Part shown: in pieces, positions 24,383-31,763 of the stretch
Layout: each line of letters begins with the position of its first letter
How positions within the stretch are numbered: the stretch's first letter is position 1
NCBI GenBank assembly: GCA_001971685.1
Contig: CP019326.1
Span: 2,232,001 to 2,296,000 of the forward strand
DNA: 64,000 nucleotides
Source of the DNA: Halomonas sp. 1513
GTDB lineage: Bacteria > Pseudomonadota > Gammaproteobacteria > Pseudomonadales > Halomonadaceae
Reading direction: 5' to 3'
Notes under the pieces: generated by a model
What the model was told of the DNA's origin: nothing
Database searches by the model: none
What the model saw: only the letters and a program-made list of their open reading frames with translations
Program-made: the position numbers and the translations under genes

Positions 24383-25693
24383 TTATCTAGGAATAAACCG
24401 CAAAGCGTACCAAGTGCTCATTAAATAATGGGCAGATAGCGTCAAGGCATATGCCCAGATCGTCGCTTCGGGCGTAAAGTTGAACAGGTAGGAAACCCCA
24501 AAACAAATGAACAACAAGAGCACTCGCTGCAAGTTCAGTGCTAACAGTTTCTTTTGTCCATCAAAAATGTAAAAAATATATGCCACCGGCGTCTGGACAA
24601 ACTGAAATACTAGGTAGACAGCAAGAATTGAAGCGAAAGTTCCTGCCTGAATCCACTCATCACCAAAAACCAGTGAAAAAAACATAGGACCGAAAACAAG
24701 CAAGGCTATCGCAGGAAGGAGAGAGAAGAAGGCCAAGCGCTTAATTACAGCATGAGCCATGCTACGCACTTCCCCAGACCGCTTATAGCCTAAATTGGCT
24801 GCTTCTGCATAGAAAGCTTTAGCCAGCGTTCTCCCAAAAAGCTGAAGAGGAAGTCCGAGTGCCATCAGCGCCAATCCAAACTGACCTGTCGTGTTCGCAT
24901 CATAGAGAGCAGCCATAAAAAGCAGCGGCGCTTGGGATGAAGTAGCCAGCAAAAATTGGGATGGCACTCTAAAGAATGGGAAGCCACGATGACGCCATGC
25001 AGCCTTACGCATTCGTGACCAGCGTAGAAATCGCCAGTTTTCTCTGAATTCTCCTCCAAAGCCACGAAGCAGCGAACTAATTCCGCCTCCAGTTGCCACT
25101 ACCTGCCCAATTAACAAACCAGCCGGCTTTAATGCTAACAATCCGAGCCCAATCTTAACTATTGAACCACTAGCACTTTGCCAAACGCTGGTACGGGCAA
25201 TAATTCGATAATTTCGCCTGCGTGTAGCCCAGAGCGTTAACATCTCGTAGGAAGCTGACGCTAACAGCCCCATTGAAATTAACCACCACCAAGGCGCCAA
25301 CTCCTCCATTGAAAATATGCCTAGGAGTTGCACTCCAAATGCCCAGAGTAGCAAAGTGATCGAAAGTGTCACTATCAGCATGAGGCCAGTTGAAAGCATC
25401 AGCAGGTTAAATGCCATACCGTCATGACGCGGGAGTGGAATGGCTAGCACGTATCTGAAGGTGAGAAAAGGAGCTAGAATGGAAAGCAGGGCTGTAAATA
25501 CTACTAGAACGCCAAAATCTTCTGGATTATAAAGACGTGTCAAAATAGGAATGGCGGCAATGCCAATGATACGCGCTATGCCACTACCAAGGGCTAGCGT
25601 TGCCATACCCTTGAAGACATTGCTGGCCGAGCCACCAAAGGCTTTTTTCAGCAGCTTTTGGGCCGGTGATGATAACGCGAAACGAAACTTCAT
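24383..25693 (-). CDS. wzx: Wzx-type oligosaccharide flippase
   Basis: A 436-aa polytopic membrane protein with about 12 transmembrane helices, of the polysaccharide-transport (MOP/PST) superfamily. The start region ASNVFKGMATLALGSGIARI, then PILTRLYNPEDFGVL, is typical of flippases; a charged loop with FRENWRFLRWSRMRKAAWRH follows. It moves undecaprenyl-linked repeat units across the inner membrane for the Wzy-like enzyme. It lies 6 bases downstream of wzc on the same strand, marking the change from conserved export genes to variable, A+T-rich specificity genes. Confidence 0.9.
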   Translation of the reverse strand: MKFRFALSSPAQKLLKKAFGGSASNVFKGMATLALGSGIARIIGIAAIPILTRLYNPEDFGVLVVFTALLSILAPFLTFRYVLAIPLPRHDGMAFNLLMLSTGLMLIVTLSITLLLWAFGVQLLGIFSMEELAPWWWLISMGLLASASYEMLTLWATRRRNYRIIARTSVWQSASGSIVKIGLGLLALKPAGLLIGQVVATGGGISSLLRGFGGEFRENWRFLRWSRMRKAAWRHRGFPFFRVPSQFLLATSSQAPLLFMAALYDANTTGQFGLALMALGLPLQLFGRTLAKAFYAEAANLGYKRSGEVRSMAHAVIKRLAFFSLLPAIALLVFGPMFFSLVFGDEWIQAGTFASILAVYLVFQFVQTPVAYIFYIFDGQKKLLALNLQRVLLLFICFGVSYLFNFTPEATIWAYALTLSAHYLMSTWYALRFIPR

Positions 25694-25699
25694 TTTTCG

Positions 25700-27880
25700 C
25701 TACTTATATGAGTAGTTATAGTACCCATACCCATAACTCGTCGCAGCTTTGCGCTGCATGGCATTGAGGATAGAGCCTTTGACGGCCACACCCGCGGTTT
25801 CCAGGCGGCGTTTGGCAACCTCGATTTCCTTGATCGGGTTCAGCTCGAAGCGCGCTACCATCAGCGTGGTGCCACACTGCTTGCCTACCACGGCAGCGTC
25901 GGTCACGGCCAGAATTGGCGGGGTGTCGATAATCACCAGGTCGTATTCCTGGCTGGCTTGCTCGAGGAATTCGCTGAAGCGCTGCGTCATCAGCAGTTCG
26001 GCGGGGTTAGGTGGTGCCATGCCCCGCGAGAGGTAGCTCAGCCCGTCAATGGGCGTAGTTCGCACCGCGCCCTGCATGTCGAGCTTGCCCGAAAGCAGTT
26101 CCGAAAGCCCGCCTTCGCTGGCCTCGCCAAAGGCGTTGTGCACGTGGCCCTTGCGCATATCGGCATCCACCACCAGCACCCGCTGGCCGCCCTGGGCGCA
26201 TATCGCCCCCAGGTTGATGCTGACGAAGCTCTTGCCCACGCCCGGGCTGGGGCCGGTAATCATCAGGCGGTTGTCGTCGCCTTCCATCATCGCGAAGTGC
26301 AGGCTGGTGCGCAGGCCGCGCAGCGCCTCTATAGAAGTATCTGCCGGGGCACGGTCGGCCAGCACGCCGAAGGCCACCGCCTGGCCGTGCTTGTCGCGCT
26401 TGTGCTTGATGCGTTTGACCAGCTTGCTCTGCTCATCCGAGAGCGGCACGGTGGCATACACCGGCAGGCCGGTGTTCTCGATCTGCTCCGCCGACTCCAC
26501 CCCTCTGCGCAGCAGGCCACGCACCATTACCACGCCTACCGCCAGCATGCCGCCCAGCAGAGTGGCCAGCACCACGATAAGCGGCTTTCGTGGTGCCACG
26601 GCATTGGGTTGCACCACGGCCTCGTCGAGAATGCGCACATTGCCCACTGTGCTGGCGCGGGCAATGTTCATCTCCTGCATCTTGTTGAGCAGCTGCACGT
26701 AGATCTGCTGGTTCACTTCCACGTCGCGATTCATGCGTAGAATCTGCTGCTGGGTTTCCGGCAGGTCGTTTACCCGGGCGTTGAGGCGATCACGCTCGCG
26801 CTCCAGTTGCTGGCGCTTATCCAGCAGCGCGGCATAGGTGGGGTGGCCCGGGTTGTAGCGCCGCGACACCTCGGCCTCGGTAAACTCCAGCTCGTTGAGC
26901 TGCGTCTCCAGGTTGACGATACGCTCGAGGATCGACTGGGTCTCCAGCGAGAGATCGACGCTGTCCTGCTGCATGCGGTAGGCATTCAATTGGTCTTCCG
27001 CCTCGCGCAGCTGGCCACGTACTTGCGGCGCCTGGTCTTCGAGGAACTCCAGGCTCTGCTCGGCCTCGGCGCTTTGGCGCTGCACGTTCTGAGTCAGGTA
27101 AATCTGGCTGATGGCGCTAAGGCTGCGCTGGGCGCGCTGCGGGTCGGGGTCGGTAAGGGTGAGGTTGAACACGCCGCTCTCGCGGCCCTGCTCGCTGACG
27201 TTGAACCGCCCGCGCAGGTCGTTGATCGCCGCCAGGCGCGAACGGCGCATCAGGCTGAATTCGGCTCCGGCGGGCACGTTAAGCTCGGCCACGCGCAGCC
27301 TCAACTGGCCGTCGAGGAAGCTGGCGTCTTCCCCCACCTGGCCTTCGCCCAGGGTTTCCCCTTCCAGGGCCAACTGGTAAGCGCCGGCCTCGCCCGCGGT
27401 GAGGGTAAAGCGCGTGCCTTCCAGTTGCTGGGCGACCTCCAGCGCACCGATATTGAGGTACTCCCCCGCCCATACGCTGCGCTCGGCAAAGCCCGGGCGC
27501 TCGACCCCGCGCCGCACCAGGAAGTCGCCTACCAGCGGCAGGCGCTCGGGCTCGACCACGATGTCCAATTGCTCTTGGTCCACTGCGCGCCCCAGCACCA
27601 GCCGCGAGCGCAGGATCTGCAGCTCGGTGTCGCTGCGGGTGTCTTCCCCCAGCAGGCTGCGAGCGTCGTCCAGCGGGTTGCGCATGCCGCCCTTGCTCTC
27701 GACCTGCACCAGGCTGTCGGACTGGTAGATTGGCGTGGCCAGCAGCGCATAGGCCACCCCGGCCATGGCGAACAGCGCGGTGATGCCGACGATCCACCAC
27801 TTGTGATCGAGCAGCAGGCCGAACAGGCGGCCAAGATCGATCTCGTCATCGGCAACGGGAGAGGTAGGCGTTTGAGACAT
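25700..27880 (-). CDS. wzc: Wzc, polysaccharide co-polymerase and tyrosine autokinase
   Basis: Inner-membrane protein (726 aa) controlling chain length and export with Wza. Two transmembrane helices (about residues 32-52 and 440-460) flank a periplasmic Wzz-type domain rich in coiled coil (about 270-400). The cytoplasmic BY-kinase has Walker A GPSPGVGKSF (about 540-549), Walker A' VLVVDADMRKG and Walker B LVIIDTPP. The C-terminus is a Tyr-rich tail (YGYGYYNYSYK) that is autophosphorylated in this family. It lies 43 bases downstream of wzb, its cognate phosphatase. Confidence 0.97.
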   Translation of the reverse strand: MSQTPTSPVADDEIDLGRLFGLLLDHKWWIVGITALFAMAGVAYALLATPIYQSDSLVQVESKGGMRNPLDDARSLLGEDTRSDTELQILRSRLVLGRAVDQEQLDIVVEPERLPLVGDFLVRRGVERPGFAERSVWAGEYLNIGALEVAQQLEGTRFTLTAGEAGAYQLALEGETLGEGQVGEDASFLDGQLRLRVAELNVPAGAEFSLMRRSRLAAINDLRGRFNVSEQGRESGVFNLTLTDPDPQRAQRSLSAISQIYLTQNVQRQSAEAEQSLEFLEDQAPQVRGQLREAEDQLNAYRMQQDSVDLSLETQSILERIVNLETQLNELEFTEAEVSRRYNPGHPTYAALLDKRQQLERERDRLNARVNDLPETQQQILRMNRDVEVNQQIYVQLLNKMQEMNIARASTVGNVRILDEAVVQPNAVAPRKPLIVVLATLLGGMLAVGVVMVRGLLRRGVESAEQIENTGLPVYATVPLSDEQSKLVKRIKHKRDKHGQAVAFGVLADRAPADTSIEALRGLRTSLHFAMMEGDDNRLMITGPSPGVGKSFVSINLGAICAQGGQRVLVVDADMRKGHVHNAFGEASEGGLSELLSGKLDMQGAVRTTPIDGLSYLSRGMAPPNPAELLMTQRFSEFLEQASQEYDLVIIDTPPILAVTDAAVVGKQCGTTLMVARFELNPIKEIEVAKRRLETAGVAVKGSILNAMQRKAATSYGYGYYNYSYK

Positions 27881-27923
27881 GATGTTTCCTGAAACAGAAA
27901 GGCAGAAGCAGTAAGCGCTGACG

Positions 27924-28361
27924 TTATAGCTTGTGGGCCCAGGCGTCGGCGGCGCGGGTCAGCAGCTGGTGCACGTGCTGGAACACCTCGGGGCTCTTGC
28001 GGTAGGGGTCGGGGATGTCTTCCCCCTGGGCGCCGCCCAGCCAGCGGCCGAACAGCATGGTCTTGCCCATCGCTGCCGGCAGCATCTCGCCCACCGCCAG
28101 GCGCTGGCCGTCGCTCATCACCAGGATCAGATCGTGCTGTTGCAGCATCTCCACCGTGAGCTGGCGGGCCTGATGGGCGCTGACGTCGAGCCCCTCGGCC
28201 TCGGCCAGCTGGCGCGCCTGGGGCTCCACACCGTGGCCCACCAGCGCCCCCAACCCGGCGGAACTGACCTGCTTGGCGGGCAGCTGCTGCCTGAGCAGCG
28301 CCTCGCCCACCGGGCTGCGGCAGATATTGCCGGTACATACCACCAGGATGCGCTCGAACAT
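27924..28361 (-). CDS. wzb: Wzb, low-molecular-weight protein tyrosine phosphatase
   Basis: Dephosphorylates the tyrosine tail of Wzc. 145 aa, the normal length. The P-loop VVCTGNICRSP carries the catalytic Cys and Arg (about residues 9-15), and the general-acid Asp is in the conserved DPYRKS near residue 116. The ATG overlaps the wza stop by one base (TGATG), so translation is coupled in the order wza-wzb-wzc. Confidence 0.97.
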   Translation of the reverse strand: MFERILVVCTGNICRSPVGEALLRQQLPAKQVSSAGLGALVGHGVEPQARQLAEAEGLDVSAHQARQLTVEMLQQHDLILVMSDGQRLAVGEMLPAAMGKTMLFGRWLGGAQGEDIPDPYRKSPEVFQHVHQLLTRAADAWAHKL

Positions 28362-29500
28362 CAGAAGTCGTCCCGCAGTGTATCGATGTCACGCAGGGTG
28401 CGCGTGGTCTGGTAGACCGCGGTCACGGTGGGCAGCAGCTGGCTGACCACACGGTTCCAGCGGCCCAGCGGCGTGGTGGTCACGTAGATGATGTCGTTGG
28501 GCTGCAGCATGAACTCGGTGCCCAGCATCATGGCGGCGGCATTGCGCGCGTCGAGCTGGTAGACGGTGGCCAGCTTGTCGCTGGTGGCCGCCGCCTGGCG
28601 AATCACGAAGATGCCCCGCGCATTGGCCTGGGCCTCGTTGAAGCCGCCGGCGCGGGTCAGGGCGTCGGTCAGCGAGACGCGGCTACGGCCGATCGGCACG
28701 TTGCGCACCTCGTTGACCTCGCCCATCACGTAGACCTGCTGACTGGCGTTATCGCCGATGTGCAGTACATCGCCGTCACGCAGCAGCATGTTCTGCTCCA
28801 GGTCGCCGCGGTTGAGCATATCGTAGAGTGAGATGCGGTGGTCCTCGCCCTGCCGCGTGAGAATCACCTCGTGCCAGTTGGCCATCTCACCCAGGCCGCC
28901 GGCATGGCTGATCGCGTCCAGCACCGTCAGCGGTACGTTGGTGATCGGCAGCCGCCCCGGCTCCACTACTTCACCGGTGACGAAGACCTTCTGCGAGTTG
29001 AAGTCGGCAAGGCGCACTTCTACCTGGGGCTCGGCGATAAAGCTGGTCAGCCGCTGTGCAATGATGTCGCGCACCTCGGCCACGGTCAGGCCTTCTACTT
29101 CAACCCGCCCGATATAGGGGTAGAAGATGGTGCCATCGCTATGCACGGTATTGCCCGACTCGGCGGCACTGCGCTCGCTGCCGGCGGGAATGGTCAGTTC
29201 CGGGTGGTCGTAGACGATCACGCTGAGCACGTCGCCCTTACCAATGCGGTAGTCGTAGCTGTCGATATGACTACGCAGCTCGTCACTGACCCGGCCGATC
29301 TCGCGCGGCGGGGTGGTGTCGCGCTGGGCTCGTACCAGCCCCAGGGTGATCGGCTCGATATCCACCAGGTCATCCACCGGGGCGCTGTCGGCCCGATAGT
29401 CGAGGTGCCCACCGGGGGCGAAGGCACAGCCACTCAGGGTGACGGCGGCAAGCAGCGCGGGCATCAGCCGGCGGAGAAGTAACGTATTAGGCACAGTCAT
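28361..29500 (-). CDS. wza: Wza, outer-membrane polysaccharide export lipoprotein
   Basis: Forms the octameric outer-membrane export channel. 379 aa from the ATG at 29500; an upstream ATG at 29530 would add 10 residues ahead of the signal peptide. The lipobox LSGC places the lipid Cys at residue 25. The polysaccharide-export domain is seen in YRIGKGDVLSVIVYDHPEL, and SLBB-type repeats follow (KVFVTGEVVEPGRLPI and VYVMGEVNEVRNVPI). The C-terminal amphipathic helix region (TVTAVYQTTRTLRD) would form the pore. First gene of the long minus-strand operon, preceded by an ops element. Confidence 0.95.
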   Translation of the reverse strand: MTVPNTLLLRRLMPALLAAVTLSGCAFAPGGHLDYRADSAPVDDLVDIEPITLGLVRAQRDTTPPREIGRVSDELRSHIDSYDYRIGKGDVLSVIVYDHPELTIPAGSERSAAESGNTVHSDGTIFYPYIGRVEVEGLTVAEVRDIIAQRLTSFIAEPQVEVRLADFNSQKVFVTGEVVEPGRLPITNVPLTVLDAISHAGGLGEMANWHEVILTRQGEDHRISLYDMLNRGDLEQNMLLRDGDVLHIGDNASQQVYVMGEVNEVRNVPIGRSRVSLTDALTRAGGFNEAQANARGIFVIRQAAATSDKLATVYQLDARNAAAMMLGTEFMLQPNDIIYVTTTPLGRWNRVVSQLLPTVTAVYQTTRTLRDIDTLRDDF

Positions 29501-29535
29501 ACTCGCGGGATTGTCTTGTCGATTCGGCATTTGGG

Positions 29536-29547
29536 CACGCTACCGCC
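29536..29547 (-). promoter_or_regulatory. ops element (RfaH recruitment site) of a JUMPstart-like leader
   Basis: On the minus strand this reads GGCGGTAGCGTG, an exact 12-base match to the ops element that recruits RfaH to pausing RNA polymerase. It is preceded by CCTGG and, 34 bases further upstream, CAGTGC, as in JUMPstart leaders. It lies 36 bases before the wza start, as expected for antitermination of a long polysaccharide operon. Confidence 0.88.
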
Positions 29548-29781
29548 CCAGGGTGTCATGGCGCATCCCTGAGGCCGGTGGCACTGCCGTTGGCAGAAGC
29601 CGGGTGCCTGGCCAGGGGCGTCTTGCCGCTGGCAACTGCTCGCCACGGCGCTCGCGTGAGCACCCGCTGGCAGAGCAGAGGCGTATTGGTGTGGGCTAAT
29701 TTTAAAGAGGCAACATTTTTGTGGGGCATAGTACAGAAAGAGGCTTAGCCGAACTAGTCAAAAAGCAGGGTGACACCCCAA

Positions 29782-29801
29782 TTGTAGGAAATCTCTTACA
29801 A
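29782..29801. promoter_or_regulatory. Near-palindrome TTGTAGG-N6-CTTACAA, putative operator
   Basis: TTGTAGGAAATCTCTTACAA differs at only 3 of 20 positions from the palindrome at 5847-5866. It lies about 280 bp upstream of wza and about 160 bp upstream of yjbE. A second, outward-facing pair CTTAC-CGGTG-GTAAG follows at 29817-29831. Confidence 0.5.
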
Positions 29802-29959
29802 GCATGGAAACAATCACTTACCGGTGGTAAGCATCCCTCAACAACTAGCGCCCCGGCGCCGACGCATGATTGGAGTAATGCGTTTTAACCACTACCATCT
29901 AACCATACTAAGAGGTAGCATTAGCCGAAGGATCATTGCGTCGCACCAAGGAGAACATC

Positions 29960-30310
29960 ATGAAAAAGGTTTTTGCCGTCATCGGCATTTTCGGCATGCT
30001 GGCATCGCCGCTGGCCATGGCCCAGGGCAGCTCTGAAGTGGGCACCCCCACCGGTGATGCCACCGGCGTAAGTGGCGGCACCAGCAGCAGCGCCGGCGCC
30101 CCGGCCAGCGGTACCGCGACTGGCGGCACGGCCTCTGCCGCAGGCGGCGCAGCCACCGCAACCGGCCCCGTTGCCGGCCTGAGCGCTGCCACCGGCCTCT
30201 CGACTGCGGCCATCGGCGCGATTGCCGCCGGTGCCATCGTGGCTGGCATTGCCGTGGCCTCCAACTCTTCCAGCAGCAGCGGCGCCACTGGCACCACCGG
30301 TACCAACTAA
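29960..30310 (+). CDS. yjbE: YjbE/GfcA-like small secreted Gly/Ala/Ser/Thr-rich protein
   Basis: A 116-aa protein with a signal peptide (MKKVFAVIGIFGMLASPLAMA). The low-complexity mature region is rich in Gly, Ala, Ser and Thr, and a hydrophobic stretch lies near residues 78-100 (AAIGAIAAGAIVAGIAVA). This composition and the position ahead of YjbF, GfcC and YjbH homologs match YjbE/GfcA, whose precise role in exopolysaccharide secretion is not known. AAGGAGA before the ATG at 29960 fixes the start; an in-frame codon at 29936 has no such site. Confidence 0.78.
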   Translation: MKKVFAVIGIFGMLASPLAMAQGSSEVGTPTGDATGVSGGTSSSAGAPASGTATGGTASAAGGAATATGPVAGLSAATGLSTAAIGAIAAGAIVAGIAVASNSSSSSGATGTTGTN

Positions 30311-30312
30311 AC

Positions 30313-30999
30313 ATGCCGCAGCGCTTAACCTACCGTGCTGGATTCCAAGGCCGCCTCCGGGCGGTCTTGTCGTGTGGGGTGGCAAGCCTGGCCGCCCTGG
30401 CCCTTGGCGGCTGCGCCAGCGGCGAGGTCAGCCCGTTGGGCGAGTCGGCCCGCGCGCTGATCCCCGGCGGCAGCGACTACGCCAGCGAGGTGCAGCAGCA
30501 CGGCTTTGCGGCGCTGATTGTGGATGCCGCCAACCGTGAAGGCATGGCGGTGCTGGGCGCCATGGCCGGCCCCTACACCTATTGGCCCACCGGTGACGGC
30601 GGCTCGCTTGCGCTCTTCCACGGCGCGCTGCACAGTACCTCGGGGTTCGATGAAGACCTGCTCGGCACCCAGTACAGGCTGGAAGGCGTCGAGGTGCCCT
30701 GGCTGGCGGAGACGCCGGTGGCCTTCGAGCTGAGCCGCCAATGGCAAGTCGCCGGTGGCGCGGTGCAGCAGCAGCGCGCCACCGGCCGCCTGGAATGCGC
30801 CCCCGCCGAGCCGGTGAGCCTGACGCTGGATGAGCCGGCACTCGAGCGCTGCAACGAAACCCTGGAATGGGACGACGGCACCACCACCCGCAGCACCCTG
30901 TGGCGCGAGCCACACACCCACCAGCTGCGCCAGGTGGCGGCCACGCCGTGGCCGGGCGCGCCGACGTTCGCGTGGCAGGTGGCAAGGAGCTGGTGGTAA
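30313..30999 (+). CDS. yjbF: YjbF/GfcB-family lipoprotein
   Basis: A 228-aa outer-membrane lipoprotein with lipobox LGGC (lipid Cys near residue 34). The mature domain contains RLEGVEVPWLAETPV, FELSRQWQVAGG and TRSTLWREPHTHQLRQV, recognisable as the YjbF/GfcB family of capsule and exopolysaccharide secretion loci. It begins 2 bases after yjbE, and its stop overlaps the next start as TAATG, so the four genes form one operon. Confidence 0.85.
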   Translation: MPQRLTYRAGFQGRLRAVLSCGVASLAALALGGCASGEVSPLGESARALIPGGSDYASEVQQHGFAALIVDAANREGMAVLGAMAGPYTYWPTGDGGSLALFHGALHSTSGFDEDLLGTQYRLEGVEVPWLAETPVAFELSRQWQVAGGAVQQQRATGRLECAPAEPVSLTLDEPALERCNETLEWDDGTTTRSTLWREPHTHQLRQVAATPWPGAPTFAWQVARSWW

Positions 31000-31763
31000 T
31001 GGGCCATTTCACACGTCATTTGGTTGCTGCGGGCGCTCTTGCGTCGCTCGCTTTATCGCTGGCCGCCCTGCCGCTGGCCGCAGCCGCGCAGCCCGCGGCT
31101 ACCCTTGCCGACGCCTGGCTCGCTCATCAGCAGGCCCATCCCGGGCCGATCAGTTGGAGCCACAGCGCGGCGCTGAGCCACGAGACCGCCGCTGCGCTTG
31201 GCTTCAAGCGCCAGCGGCTGATCGCCGAGATCGACAACCTCGCCCTGCACCGCCGGGTACAGGGCGATGCCCTGGCCAGCGCTGGGCTGGCGGAGTGGCA
31301 AGCCAGCCTGGCAGAGATGGACGACCGCGCGGCGCGCTCGCCGGGCCGCCACGACCTGCCGTGGCTGGCCGCCAACCTGCGCCATAACCCGCCTCAGTCG
31401 CGCTTTGCGCGGCTCGGCAGCTGCGAGATACCGGGCTGGGTCGAGGTGTGGTCTGCCGCCGGGGTAAGCCGCCACGCCTGGCAGCCTGAGCTCACCCCGC
31501 GTCAGCTGCTGCGCGAGCTGCCGCAGGCCGCCTATTCCCACGCCGACGAGGTGGTGACCATCACCCCGCTCGGCGACAGCCACGCCGCCCCGGTGGCCGC
31601 CTGGAACCATCAGCCACTGCCGCTGGCACCGGGCAGCCGCCTGGTGGTCCCGCTGGCCGCCGGCGTCGACGACGCCGCCTTCGTTAGCGAGCTGCTCGCC
31701 GAGCTGCTGGCCACCCGCCTGCCCGGCGACGACTGCACCATGACCGACCTCGGGACCCCTTGA
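30999..31763 (+). CDS. yjbG: YjbG/GfcC-family periplasmic polysaccharide secretion protein
   Basis: A 254-aa exported protein; the signal peptide occupies about residues 1-32, ending AAAAQPAA. The mature region carries the capsule-biosynthesis GfcC features, including a helical repeat (QAHPGPISWSHSAALS) and LTPRQLLRELPQAAYSHADEVVT. GfcC proteins are periplasmic partners of Wza-like secretion with beta-grasp domains. The start is the ATG in TAATG overlapping yjbF; longer in-frame starts lie within yjbF. Confidence 0.85.
   Translation: MGHFTRHLVAAGALASLALSLAALPLAAAAQPAATLADAWLAHQQAHPGPISWSHSAALSHETAAALGFKRQRLIAEIDNLALHRRVQGDALASAGLAEWQASLAEMDDRAARSPGRHDLPWLAANLRHNPPQSRFARLGSCEIPGWVEVWSAAGVSRHAWQPELTPRQLLRELPQAAYSHADEVVTITPLGDSHAAPVAAWNHQPLPLAPGSRLVVPLAAGVDDAAFVSELLAELLATRLPGDDCTMTDLGTP

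Larger units (their letters stand above)
29501..29959. promoter_or_regulatory. Divergent control region between wza and the yjb-type operon
   Basis: A gap of about 460 bases between wza (minus) and yjbE (plus). On the wza side it carries the ops element (29536-29547). In the middle are a TTGTAGG-N6-CTTACAA near-palindrome (29782-29801) and CTTAC-N5-GTAAG (29817-29831). No gene is supported inside. A TTGACT and a TACTAT box occur on the minus strand near 29730-29760, but their 22-base spacing is too long to call a promoter. Confidence 0.65.

Noticed and set aside
29730..29760. Possible minus-strand promoter TTGACT ... TACTAT for wza.
   Set aside because: The spacing is about 22 bases, too long for a sigma-70 promoter.
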